A stretch of 64,000 nucleotides of DNA from Aalborgiella sp031422495 (GTDB lineage Bacteria > Pseudomonadota > Gammaproteobacteria > Burkholderiales > Burkholderiaceae_C): the NCBI GenBank assembly GCA_031422495.1, contig JANPLX010000100.1:1-64000 (forward strand), written 5' to 3'. The translations under genes were made by a program, and so were the position numbers. The number at the start of each line of letters is the position of its first letter. Within the stretch, counting starts at the first letter, position 1. Below are positions 8,883-17,051 of this stretch, in pieces. The notes under the pieces are model-generated. The model made no database searches and had not been told where the DNA came from. It saw only the letters and a program-made list of their open reading frames with translations.

Positions 8883-10093
8883 GCTTTTTCAGTCAACATT
8901 TGAATCACCAGTGGTATCAAGATGGAGACAATCTCATCAATCTCAGCCGCTGTGATGATGAGCGGCGGCACCATTCGAATGACGCTGTCTGCTGTCACAC
9001 TGATGAGCAAGCCTTTTTCAGCGCAACGTCCAGTCAACTCGCTGCAGGGTTTGTTAAGCTCCATGCCTATCATCAAACCTTGTCCCCGAATTTCTTTCAA
9101 ACCTGCTTTGCCGACTTGGCTGTCATTCATGGCTTTGGTTAAAACGGCTTTGAAATAATCGCCCATCTTGGCTGCATGCGCTAGCAAGCCATCTTCTTCC
9201 ATGATGCGAATGGTTTCAATGCCTGCCCGCATTGCCAGTGGGTTACCGCCAAATGTTGTGCCGTGGTTGCCGGGTTGGAAGATGTTGGCTGCTTTGGGGC
9301 CAGCAACGACTGCGCCAATCGGCACACCACTGCCCAAACCTTTAGCCAAAGGCATCACGTCCGGCACGATACCTGCCCACTGGTGAGCAAACCATTTGCC
9401 GGTGCGACCCATACCGCATTGCACTTCGTCAATCATCAAGAGCCAATCGTTGACATCGCACAATTTACGTACTTGCTGCAAATACTCAACCCGCATCGGG
9501 TTGACACCACCTTCGCCTTGAATGGTTTCAAAAAACACCGCGGTGACATTTTTATTGCCAGCAGTTGCTTTTTTAAGCGCTTCAATGTCGTTTTGCGGCA
9601 CGCGAATGAAGCCTTCAACCAGTGGGCCAAAGCCAGCTTGCACTTTCGGGTTGCCCGTCGCACTCAGGGTGGCGATACTGCGACCGTGAAAAGCTTTTTC
9701 ATAAACGACGATTTCGGGGCGGTCAATGCCTTTGTCATGGCCATACTTGCGAGCCAGCTTTAGAGCAGCTTCGTTGGCTTCTAAACCTGTACAGCAGAAA
9801 AATACATTGGTCATACCAGACAGTTCAACCAATTTGGCGGCTAATTTCTCCTGTCCCGGCACATGGTAATAGTTGCAACTGTGGATGATTTTGCTCAGTT
9901 GGTCTTGCAAGGCCGGTACCAATTTGGGGTGGTTGTGGCCTAAGGTATTGACCGCAATGCCGCCCAAAGCATCAATATAGCTTTTGCCGTTGATATCCCA
10001 CACGCGGCAGCCTTGACCATGCGATAAGGCTATGGGCACGCGGCCATAGGTATTCATCACATGAGGGGAGGCGGCTTCGATGAATGCGGGCAT
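8879..10093 (-). CDS. argD: Acetylornithine aminotransferase
   Basis: A 404-residue class III PLP-dependent aminotransferase converting N-acetylglutamate semialdehyde to N-acetylornithine. The PLP lysine is in LAKGLGSGVPIGA. The upstream IDEVQCGMGRTGKWF block and the TFGGNPLA block are characteristic of ArgD/AstC/GabT. Assignment as ArgD rather than another class III enzyme rests on its coupling to argF. The 224 bp upstream of the start probably hold divergent promoters for argD and the DUF3579 gene. Confidence 0.93.
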   Translation of the reverse strand: MPAFIEAASPHVMNTYGRVPIALSHGQGCRVWDINGKSYIDALGGIAVNTLGHNHPKLVPALQDQLSKIIHSCNYYHVPGQEKLAAKLVELSGMTNVFFCCTGLEANEAALKLARKYGHDKGIDRPEIVVYEKAFHGRSIATLSATGNPKVQAGFGPLVEGFIRVPQNDIEALKKATAGNKNVTAVFFETIQGEGGVNPMRVEYLQQVRKLCDVNDWLLMIDEVQCGMGRTGKWFAHQWAGIVPDVMPLAKGLGSGVPIGAVVAGPKAANIFQPGNHGTTFGGNPLAMRAGIETIRIMEEDGLLAHAAKMGDYFKAVLTKAMNDSQVGKAGLKEIRGQGLMIGMELNKPCSELTGRCAEKGLLISVTADSVIRMVPPLIITAAEIDEIVSILIPLVIQMLTEKA

Positions 10094-10296
10094 AGTATTA
10101 CTCCAAAAAGACGAGGTGCTATTTAATAGTTGTGGTTTGATTTTAGTAGCAAGATTTCAGTCGGTTCATGCAAGTTTTGAATGGGAATGCATTGCTTGGC
10201 GCATCAATACTTGAGACTTCATCTAAATCTAGTTTAAGTCTTATATAAGATAGAATACTTGTGCAGTGCAGCAAAACCTGTTTCACCGCTACATAA

Positions 10297-10315
10297 ACCC
10301 TGAAATCCATAGGGT
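10297..10315 (+). promoter_or_regulatory. Hairpin sequestering the ribosome binding site of the DUF3579 gene
   Basis: ACCCT at 10297-10301 is complementary to AGGGT at 10311-10315, with a nine-base loop. The 3' arm is the Shine-Dalgarno sequence of the gene starting at 10318, so the stem would mask it. The stem has only five pairs, so regulation is speculative. Confidence 0.35.
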
Positions 10316-10317
10316 GA

Positions 10318-10650
10318 ATGACAGTATCAACCTCGCAGTCTCGCTACATGACGACTTACACGGCTAAAGAATTTTTCATACAAGGCATCACCCAGGATGG
10401 CAAAGTATTTCGCCCCTCTGATTGGGCCGAACGCTTGGCCGGTGTGATGAGCCAATTTCGCCCCGGTGGCCCAAAGCCTGGTAGCCATTTGAGCTATTCG
10501 CCATGGTGTTTACCAACTAATTTAGGCGATATCAAGTGCGTGATCGTTAACCGAGACATCCGAGATGCAGAACCTATGGCTTGGGATTTTGTGATGAATT
10601 TTGCCAAAGACAACAACTTGGTCATGACCGAAGCCTGCAAATTTCCTTAA
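10318..10650 (+). CDS. DUF3579 domain-containing protein
   Basis: A 110-residue protein of unknown function. It shows the conserved core of DUF3579: FFIQGITQDGKVFRPSDWAERL, then PWCLPTNLGDIKCVIVNRDI and a short helical C-terminus. I know of no assigned biochemical role. In Betaproteobacteria the family is commonly encoded next to argD/argF, as here, where it is divergent from argD. AGGG directly before the ATG at 10318 supports this start over the ATG at 10348. No signal peptide or membrane segment is seen. Confidence 0.88.
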   Translation: MTVSTSQSRYMTTYTAKEFFIQGITQDGKVFRPSDWAERLAGVMSQFRPGGPKPGSHLSYSPWCLPTNLGDIKCVIVNRDIRDAEPMAWDFVMNFAKDNNLVMTEACKFP

Positions 10651-10735
10651 ATTTGTAGAATGACCCTAAAAAAGCACGATCGTACTATTTTAGGTAAAAA
10701 TGTTGGATAATACTAATTAGAATAGCTGGAAATGT

Positions 10736-10780
10736 TTGACGTTTACGTAAAGGTAAAGCTAGCGTGAGAATAAACGTCAA
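10736..10780. promoter_or_regulatory. Candidate operator upstream of etfBA (LiuR/MerR-like palindrome and distal inverted repeat)
   Basis: TTGACGTTTACGTAAA at 10736-10751 contains the perfect palindrome TTTACGTAAA. A second arm, TAAACGTCAA at 10771-10780, is the exact inverse of TTGACGTTTA at 10736-10745. The pair sits about 20-35 bp before the etfB ribosome binding site (AGGAG, 10800-10804). The palindrome resembles operators described for the MerR-family regulator LiuR of branched-chain amino-acid and acyl-CoA catabolism; that match is from memory and tentative. Confidence 0.5.
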
Positions 10781-10813
10781 TCAAAACGAATTCAATCTTA
10801 GGAGTAGCTCAAA

Positions 10814-11563
10814 ATGAAAGTCTTGGTCGCAGTCAAACGTGTTGTTGATTACAACGTCAAAGTTCGTGTCAAATCGGACAACACCGGCGTCGATATCGCC
10901 AACGTCAAAATGAGCATGAACCCGTTTGATGAAATCGCGGTTGAAGAAGCCGTTCGCTTGAAAGAAAAAGGCGTTGTGACTGAAATCATCGCCGTGTCTT
11001 GCGGTGTCGCGCAATGTTCCGAGACCTTGCGCACTGCCATGGCCATTGGCGCTGACCGCGCTATTTTGGTTGAAACATCTGAAGAATTGCAACCACTCGC
11101 CGTTGCAAAATTACTCAAAGCCTTGGTCGACAAAGAGCAGCCAGGTTTGGTCATCTTAGGCAAACAAGCGATTGACGATGATTGCAACCAAACCGGCCAA
11201 ATGTTGGCTGCCTTAGGTGACATGCCACAAGCCACGTTTGCATCGAAGGTTGAAATTGTTGATGGTAAAGCAGTTGTGTCACGTGAAGTCGACGGCGGTA
11301 TGGAGACCCTGTCTATCAGCATGCCAGCAGTCATCACCACCGATTTGCGCTTGAACGAGCCACGCTACGTGACCTTGCCAAACATCATGAAGGCCAAGAA
11401 AAAGCAACTCGATATCTTCAAACCTGAAGACTTGGGCGTTGACGTCAGCCCTCGCTTGAAGACCCTCAAAGTGTCCGAGCCACCAAAACGCAGCGCGGGT
11501 ATCAAAGTGCCCGATGTGGCCACACTCGTCGCTAAATTGAAAACTGAAGCCAAAGTACTCTAA
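10814..11563 (+). CDS. etfB: Electron transfer flavoprotein subunit beta
   Basis: A 249-residue ETF beta subunit, the standard length. It starts MKVLVAVKRVVDYNVKVRVK and contains the conserved AMP-binding and DLRLNEPRYVTLPNIMKAKKK signature. With EtfA it accepts electrons from acyl-CoA dehydrogenases and passes them to ETF:ubiquinone oxidoreductase, linking fatty-acid or amino-acid oxidation to respiration. It is followed 46 bp later by etfA and then by an acyl-CoA dehydrogenase, so donor and acceptor are encoded together. AGGAG lies nine bases before the ATG. Confidence 0.97.
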   Translation: MKVLVAVKRVVDYNVKVRVKSDNTGVDIANVKMSMNPFDEIAVEEAVRLKEKGVVTEIIAVSCGVAQCSETLRTAMAIGADRAILVETSEELQPLAVAKLLKALVDKEQPGLVILGKQAIDDDCNQTGQMLAALGDMPQATFASKVEIVDGKAVVSREVDGGMETLSISMPAVITTDLRLNEPRYVTLPNIMKAKKKQLDIFKPEDLGVDVSPRLKTLKVSEPPKRSAGIKVPDVATLVAKLKTEAKVL

Positions 11564-11609
11564 GCCATTGCGCTGAATCTCCTGCCGAATCCCTTAAGGA
11601 ATCAACATC

Positions 11610-12542
11610 ATGTCATCATTAGTAATCGCCGAACACGACAACGCTAGCATCAAGCCCGCCACTCTTAACACCGTTACTGCTGCATTGCAGTGTGGTGGTG
11701 ATGTGCACGTGCTGGTCGCTGGCTCTAACGCAGCCGCTGCCGCTGCAGCCGCCGCACAAATCGCTGGCGTCACCAAAGTATTGCACGCAGACGACGCTGA
11801 CTTAGCACATGGCTTGGCAGAAAACGTCGCTGCCCAAGTGTTAGCGGTCGCTTCCAACTACTCTCACATCTTGTTTCCCGCAACGGCCAGCGGCAAAAAC
11901 GTCGCGCCTCGCGTGGCTGCCAAATTGGACGTGGGTCAAATCTCTGACATCACCAAAGTTGACAGTCCTGACACATTTGAGCGCCCGATTTATGCAGGTA
12001 ATGCGATTGCAACCGTGCAAAGCTTGGATGCCATTAAAGTATTAACCGTTAGAACTACTGGATTCGACCCAGCCGGCGTAAATAATGCCTCAGTAGCTAT
12101 TGAAACTGTAGCAATTCAAGCTCCAAGTGCTCAATCTACATTCATGGGCAGCGAGATTGCGAAGAACGACAGACCTGAGCTAACAGCAGCCAAAATCATC
12201 GTCAGCGGTGGCCGTGCTTTGGGCAGTGCAGAGAAATTCAACGAAGTGATGACCCCACTGGCAGACAAACTGGGTGCAGCCATGGGCGCATCACGAGCTG
12301 CCGTTGATGCCGGTTATGCACCCAACGATTGGCAAGTTGGCCAAACCGGCAAAATTGTTGCCCCACAGTTGTATGTGGCTTGCGGCATCAGCGGCGCGAT
12401 TCAGCATTTGGCGGGCATGAAAGACTCCAAAGTCATCGTCGCCATCAACAAAGACGAAGAGGCGCCGATTTTCTCGGTGGCTGACTACGGTCTGGTGGCA
12501 GATTTGTTTACCGCCGTGCCTGAGTTGGTTGCGGCTCTGTAA
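11610..12542 (+). CDS. etfA: Electron transfer flavoprotein subunit alpha, carrying an in-frame repeat
   Basis: A 310-residue ETF alpha subunit. The FAD-binding C-terminal domain is clear (IVSGGRALGSAEKF, GQTGKIVAPQLYVACGISGAIQHLAGM, NKDEEAPIF). The segment encoding about residues 154-168 (PAGVNNASVAIETVA) is a diverged reverse copy of the dispersed element. It falls in the linker between domains I and II, where ETF alpha sequences vary, and its codons are more AT-rich than the flanks. The reading frame is kept and all functional motifs are intact, so the protein should be active. Confidence 0.96.
   Translation: MSSLVIAEHDNASIKPATLNTVTAALQCGGDVHVLVAGSNAAAAAAAAAQIAGVTKVLHADDADLAHGLAENVAAQVLAVASNYSHILFPATASGKNVAPRVAAKLDVGQISDITKVDSPDTFERPIYAGNAIATVQSLDAIKVLTVRTTGFDPAGVNNASVAIETVAIQAPSAQSTFMGSEIAKNDRPELTAAKIIVSGGRALGSAEKFNEVMTPLADKLGAAMGASRAAVDAGYAPNDWQVGQTGKIVAPQLYVACGISGAIQHLAGMKDSKVIVAINKDEEAPIFSVADYGLVADLFTAVPELVAAL
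12071..12113 (-). repeat. Dispersed palindromic element inside etfA
   Basis: AGCCGGCGTA followed by AATAATGCCT and GCTAT...GTAGC aligns without gaps to the intergenic reverse copy at 30169-30213. It is read in frame by etfA. Confidence 0.7.
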
Positions 12543-12576
12543 ATTGTTTTAAATTATTTAAACTAGGTAAGCTCTC

Positions 12577-14370
12577 ATGACGTACCGCGCCCCTGTGAAA
12601 GACATGCTGTTCAACATGCAGCATTTGGCAAATATTGAACAAGTGGCGCAGTTGCCAGGTTTTGAGGATGCCGGTTTTGACACCGCGCAAGCCGTGTTGG
12701 AAGAATGCGCCAAATTCAGCGAAGGCGTGCTCAGCCCGTTGAATTGGGAAGGTGATAAAAACCCTTCCAGCTGGAAAAATGGTGTCGTCACCTCCACTCC
12801 GGGTTTCAAAGAGGCCTTCAAGCAATTTGCCGACGGTGGCTGGCAAGGGCTGCAGCATCCGCAAGCTTTTGGCGGTCAAGGTTTGCCGAAAACGATTGGC
12901 TCTGCTTGCGGCGAAATGCTGAACAGCGCGAACATGAGTTTTGCCCTTTGCCCTTTACTCAGCGACGGCGCGATTGAAGCTTTACTGACTGCAGGTTCGG
13001 ACGATTTAAAAGCGATTTATTTAGAAAACTTGGTCAGCGGCAAATGGACAGGCACCATGAACCTGACCGAGCCACAAGCGGGTAGCGATTTAGCCGCAGT
13101 GCGCACCCGTGCCGAACCGCAAGCCGACGGTAGCTACAAAGTATTTGGTACGAAAATCTACATCACCTGGGGTGAGCACGACATGGCCGAAAACATCGTC
13201 CATTTGGTGCTGGCTCGTGTGGTCGGTGCGCCTGAAGGCGTCAAAGGCATCAGCTTATTTGTGGTGCCGAAATTTATGGTCAACAAAGATGGCTCAGTAG
13301 GCACACGTAATGACGTGCACTGCGTCAGCATCGAGCACAAAATGGGCATCAAAGCCAGCCCGACGGCGGTTTTGCAGTATGGCGATAACGGCGGAGCGAT
13401 TGGCTATTTAGTTGGTCAAGAAAACCGTGGCTTGGAATATATGTTCATCATGATGAACGCCGCACGTTTCGGCGTCGGCGTCCAAGGCATCGCGATTGCC
13501 GAGCGCGCTTACCAAAAAGCCGTGCAATTCGCCAAAGACCGCGTGCAAAGCCGCCCTGTTGATGGCTCTATTGCCGCCAGCGCCCCCATCATTCACCACC
13601 CAGACGTCAAGCGCATGCTTATGACCATGCGTGCCTACACCGAAGGCTGCCGCGCCATGGCGATCAGCTCAGCCGCCGCCTACGATGCATCACACCACCA
13701 CCCAGATGCAGACGTGCGCAAACAAAACGCTGCGTTTTACGAATTCATGGTGCCGCTCATCAAAGGTTACAGTACCGAAATGAGTTTGGAAGTTGCCAGC
13801 CTGGGCGTGCAAGTGCACGGTGGCATGGGCTTTATCGAAGAAACCGGCGCAGCGCAGTATTACCGTGATGCGAAGATTTTGACGATTTACGAAGGCACAA
13901 CCGCCATTCAAGCGAACGACTTGGTAGGCCGCAAAACCGCCCGAGACGGCGGTCAAACTGCCAAAGGTATCGCTGCGCAAATTGAAGTGACAGAAGCAGA
14001 ATTGGTTCTAAGCGGCAGTATAGAAGCAAAAGCGGTATTGAAACACCTCACTGCAGCGCGTTTGGCGTTCATCGATGTGGTGAACTTCGTCGCTGGAAAT
14101 ACCAAGGCTTCGCCCAATGCGGTGTTTTCAGGCAGCGTTCCTTACCTCATGCTCGCTGGTAACTTGATGGCTGGTTGGCAATTAGGTCGCAGTCTGCTGG
14201 TTGCAGAAGCTCAACTTGCTGCTGGCGGCGAAGACGCCGCTTTCATGAATGCCAAAATCATCACTGCTCAGTTTTACGCTGAGCACCTGTTGTGCAGAGT
14301 ACCAAGTATGCGCGGAAGTATTGTGGATGGCGCAACGTCTGTGACAGCGATGGCTTTAGAGTCGTTCTAA
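12577..14370 (+). CDS. Acyl-CoA dehydrogenase (long form with C-terminal extension)
   Basis: A 597-residue acyl-CoA dehydrogenase, about 200 residues longer than short-chain forms. This matches the DmdC/AcdH-type group with an extra C-terminal helical domain. FAD/substrate motifs include MNLTEPQAGSDLA, GVQVHGGMGFIEETGAAQYYRD and the catalytic-region ILTIYEGTTAIQ. It introduces a 2,3-double bond into an acyl-CoA and reduces ETF, encoded just upstream. The substrate is not determined; members act on medium- and long-chain acyl-CoAs or 3-methylmercaptopropionyl-CoA. It begins 34 bp after etfA and is probably in the same operon. Confidence 0.92.
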   Translation: MTYRAPVKDMLFNMQHLANIEQVAQLPGFEDAGFDTAQAVLEECAKFSEGVLSPLNWEGDKNPSSWKNGVVTSTPGFKEAFKQFADGGWQGLQHPQAFGGQGLPKTIGSACGEMLNSANMSFALCPLLSDGAIEALLTAGSDDLKAIYLENLVSGKWTGTMNLTEPQAGSDLAAVRTRAEPQADGSYKVFGTKIYITWGEHDMAENIVHLVLARVVGAPEGVKGISLFVVPKFMVNKDGSVGTRNDVHCVSIEHKMGIKASPTAVLQYGDNGGAIGYLVGQENRGLEYMFIMMNAARFGVGVQGIAIAERAYQKAVQFAKDRVQSRPVDGSIAASAPIIHHPDVKRMLMTMRAYTEGCRAMAISSAAAYDASHHHPDADVRKQNAAFYEFMVPLIKGYSTEMSLEVASLGVQVHGGMGFIEETGAAQYYRDAKILTIYEGTTAIQANDLVGRKTARDGGQTAKGIAAQIEVTEAELVLSGSIEAKAVLKHLTAARLAFIDVVNFVAGNTKASPNAVFSGSVPYLMLAGNLMAGWQLGRSLLVAEAQLAAGGEDAAFMNAKIITAQFYAEHLLCRVPSMRGSIVDGATSVTAMALESF

Positions 14371-14395
14371 AATCATTCATTATTTACCCTAAAAC

Positions 14396-14443
14396 GCTAT
14401 AAATATAATAGCTGTTTAAGCAATAAATACGCCGGCTAGAGGC
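14396..14443 (+). repeat. Dispersed palindromic element, intergenic copy
   Basis: Forward copy with core GCTATAAATATAATAGC at 14396-14412 and the second conserved block GCAATAAATACGCCGGCT inside 14420-14437. It sits between the acyl-CoA dehydrogenase and the nitronate monooxygenase genes. Confidence 0.85.
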
Positions 14444-14501
14444 GTACTTAAGTGTGAAAAGTGCGTTTCGTTGAAGTTGTTACTATTATTTGGAGATATT
14501 C

Positions 14502-15455
14502 ATGTCAAAACTGCCCCCGATTCTGCAAAACCTGCCATTCCCCGTCATCGCCAGTCCGTTGTTCATCATCAGCAACCCCAAGTCGGTGATTGCCCAGTGC
14601 ATCGCCGGTGTTGTTGGCAGCATGCCAGCCTTGAACGCTCGCCCTGCAGCGCAGCTGGAAGACTGGTTGGCAGAAATCACCGAAGCTTTGGCCGCGCATG
14701 ACAAAGCCAATCCGAACAACAAAGCCGCGCCTTTCGCCATCAACCAAATCGTCCATAAAAGCAATGACCGCTTAGAGCACGACATGCAGGTTTGCGAAAA
14801 ATACAAAGTGCCTATCGTTATCACCAGCTTGGGTGCCCGCGAAGACGTGAACGTCGCTGTCAAAGCTTGGGGCGGCATCACGCTGCATGACGTGATCAGC
14901 AACGTGTTTGCCCGCAAAGCCATCGAAAAAGGCGCAACCGGCTTGATTCCCGTCGCTACAGGCGCAGGCGGCCACGCTAGCGTGAAAAGCCCTTTTGCCA
15001 TGATTCAAGAAATCCGTCAATGGTTTGACGGCCCGGTCGTCTTGTCTGGCTCTATCGCCACCGGCGGTGCAGTGCTTGCAGCACAAGCTATGGGCGCAGA
15101 TTTGGCCTACATCGGCAGCGCCTTTATCGCTACCCACGAAGCTCGCGCGGTAGACGGCTACAAAGAAATGATCACCCAAAGCAATTCAGACGACATTGTT
15201 TACAGTAACTTCTACACGGGTATTCACGGTAATTACTTGAAGGGAAGCATCCGCAACTCTGGCATGGATCCTGATAACTTGCCCGAAAGTGACCCTAGCA
15301 AGATGAACTTTGGCGGTGGCGGCGAAGCCAAAGCCTGGAAAGACATTTGGGGATGTGGGCAAGGTATTGGCGCGATCAGCAAGGTACAAAGCACCGCTGA
15401 TTATGTGGCGCAGCTGAAGCGTGAGTACGCTGAAGCCAAGGCAAAGCTTTGCTAA
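14502..15455 (+). CDS. Nitronate monooxygenase family flavoprotein
   Basis: A 317-residue FMN-dependent TIM-barrel protein of the 2-nitropropane dioxygenase/nitronate monooxygenase family, which also includes FabK-like enoyl reductases. Motifs include PFPVIASPLF at the N-terminus, GATGLIPVATGAGGHAS for phosphate binding, VVLSGSIATGGAVLAAQAMGAD, and YIGSAFIATHEA. GGAG at 14492-14495 favours the ATG at 14502 over an upstream TTG. The family oxidises alkyl nitronates, but position after an acyl-CoA dehydrogenase hints at a role in acyl-chain metabolism (inference). A strong terminator follows. Confidence 0.88.
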   Translation: MSKLPPILQNLPFPVIASPLFIISNPKSVIAQCIAGVVGSMPALNARPAAQLEDWLAEITEALAAHDKANPNNKAAPFAINQIVHKSNDRLEHDMQVCEKYKVPIVITSLGAREDVNVAVKAWGGITLHDVISNVFARKAIEKGATGLIPVATGAGGHASVKSPFAMIQEIRQWFDGPVVLSGSIATGGAVLAAQAMGADLAYIGSAFIATHEARAVDGYKEMITQSNSDDIVYSNFYTGIHGNYLKGSIRNSGMDPDNLPESDPSKMNFGGGGEAKAWKDIWGCGQGIGAISKVQSTADYVAQLKREYAEAKAKLC

Positions 15456-15488
15456 TTTAAAAAAGCCAAAGCTCAAAAACTCAGATTT

Positions 15489-15526
15489 AACCCCGACGCA
15501 CAGCATTGTGTTGCGGGGTTTTTCTT
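15489..15526 (+). terminator. Rho-independent terminator after the etf/acyl-CoA dehydrogenase operon
   Basis: AACCCCG...CGGGGTTTTTC: CCCCG at 15491-15495 pairs with CGGGG at 15514-15518, with further pairing of GCACA with TGTGT inside, followed by a T run. It separates this operon from the Y-family polymerase gene. Confidence 0.9.
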
Positions 15527-15537
15527 AGTTTGATATA

Positions 15538-15553
15538 CTGTATAAATTAACAG
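15538..15553. promoter_or_regulatory. LexA-binding SOS box
   Basis: CTGTATAAATTAACAG fits CTGT-N8-ACAG exactly, and the flanking TA...TA extends the palindrome. TTGATA (15530-15535) and TATTTA (15554-15559), spaced 18 bp, form a plausible promoter overlapped by the box. It lies 20 bp before the polymerase start codon, so LexA repression and DNA-damage induction are predicted. Confidence 0.9.
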
Positions 15554-15573
15554 TATTTATTCGTTATTCTCCC

Positions 15574-16875
15574 ATGCTCCGCACCCTTTTTGTCGACTTT
15601 AACGCCTACTTTGCCTCGGTTGAGCAGCAAATTAACCCCGCGCTACGAGGGCGGCCAGTGGGCGTGGTGCCGGTGATGGCGGCTACCTCTTGCTGTATTG
15701 CAGCGAGTTATGAGGCGAAGGCTTTTGGGATCAAAACTGGGACGAGCGTGGCAGATGCGAAGAAGCTCTGTCCCGAAATCACACTGGTAGTGGGGCGGCA
15801 CGAGGTGTATGTGGACTTTCACCAGCGAGCGGTGGCGGCTGTGGAGCGGATCGCGCCCGTGCGGCAGGTCATGAGTATTGATGAAATGGAGTGCGAGTTA
15901 ACAGGGACTTGGCGCGGCCGTGAAAAAGCGGTCAGCATTGCCGAGCGCATCAAAAAAGAGCTAATCAACACCGTGGGCGTGTGCATGCGCAGCTCAATCG
16001 GCATTGCGCCCAACACCATGCTGGGCAAGTTGGCGTCTGATATGCAAAAGCCCAATGGGCTGACGGTATTGGAACAGGCGGATATTCCAGCCAAGCTGCT
16101 GCACCTGAAGCCCGCTGCCATCAGTGGTGTGGGGCCGCGCATGGTAGAGCGGTTAGAGCGCGCCAAAATCATCACCATGGCTGACTTGTACGCCGCACCG
16201 CGCGACGTGCTGTACACGGTGTGGGGTGGTGTGGGCGGCACTGAGATGTATGACAAACTGCGTGGGCAGTGGTATGACCCGCGCGATGTGGTGACGCGTA
16301 GTTTAGGCCATTCCCACGTGCTGCCACCTGAGCTTCGCAATGCCGAAGGCGCGTGGAACGTGTTGAATCGGCTCACCCAAAAAGCGGCGATGCGGCTGCG
16401 CAAGCAGGGGTTTTACGCGACAGGGATGAGCGTGTTCGTGAAAGGCAAGCGACTTGGCGATGTGAAATCTGGCAGCCAGCGCGACACTACGTTTTGCGAA
16501 ACGCAAGACACGGCCTTCTTTTTGCATGTGTTGGCCAAGCTGTGGACCAAGCCTGCGGGGCAGGGTTTGATCTTGCAGCCTCAGCCATTGGCTGTGGGGT
16601 TGACATTTTTTGGCCTAGTACCCGCAGCACAGCATACGCCGACGCTGTTTGAGGCGAAGTTTGAGTCAATTCTTATACCGCCACCCCTGAGTGCGCTGGC
16701 CAGTCCACCGCTTGCGCCTTTGGGCGACCGCGGTCGTTTGTCTGCCACAGTCGACAAAATCAACCGTTTGTACGGCAAAAACGCCTTGTATTTCGCCAGC
16801 GCACATGGGGCGCTGGACAACGCACCGATGCGGATTGCGTTCACGCGGATTCCTGACATTGAGACAGAGCGATGA
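15574..16875 (+). CDS. Y-family translesion DNA polymerase (DinB/UmuC-like)
   Basis: A 433-residue Y-family polymerase. The N-terminus has the metal-binding Asp and steric gate region DFNAYFASVEQ, and the second catalytic motif is SIDEME (Asp-Glu). A helix-hairpin-helix ISGVGPRMVERL follows, then a little-finger domain. It is longer than E. coli DinB (about 350 residues), and the catalytic motif is followed by ECELTG rather than the usual AYLD, so it is a divergent group and I give no symbol. It performs error-prone bypass of damaged template bases. A perfect SOS box in the promoter supports damage-induced expression. The 176 bp after the gene hold no feature I can name. Confidence 0.92.
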   Translation: MLRTLFVDFNAYFASVEQQINPALRGRPVGVVPVMAATSCCIAASYEAKAFGIKTGTSVADAKKLCPEITLVVGRHEVYVDFHQRAVAAVERIAPVRQVMSIDEMECELTGTWRGREKAVSIAERIKKELINTVGVCMRSSIGIAPNTMLGKLASDMQKPNGLTVLEQADIPAKLLHLKPAAISGVGPRMVERLERAKIITMADLYAAPRDVLYTVWGGVGGTEMYDKLRGQWYDPRDVVTRSLGHSHVLPPELRNAEGAWNVLNRLTQKAAMRLRKQGFYATGMSVFVKGKRLGDVKSGSQRDTTFCETQDTAFFLHVLAKLWTKPAGQGLILQPQPLAVGLTFFGLVPAAQHTPTLFEAKFESILIPPPLSALASPPLAPLGDRGRLSATVDKINRLYGKNALYFASAHGALDNAPMRIAFTRIPDIETER

Positions 16876-17051
16876 GGCTGGAAATGAGAATAACGGCAAG
16901 TATATTGCTTTCAAAGCATTGTGTTAAGACGGTAAAACACGTAAAACAAGGGGAAACACTTAGCGCGACGCTGCTGAATGTTTAGAAAAGGTAGTAATAA
17001 TTCATCACAACTTATTCAACAAGATGTATATTTATCAAAGGGAAAAGAACC

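Noticed and set aside
15819..16403. 194-codon minus-strand frame opposite the Y-family polymerase
   Set aside because: Antisense to conserved polymerase motifs, without a ribosome binding site or recognisable product.
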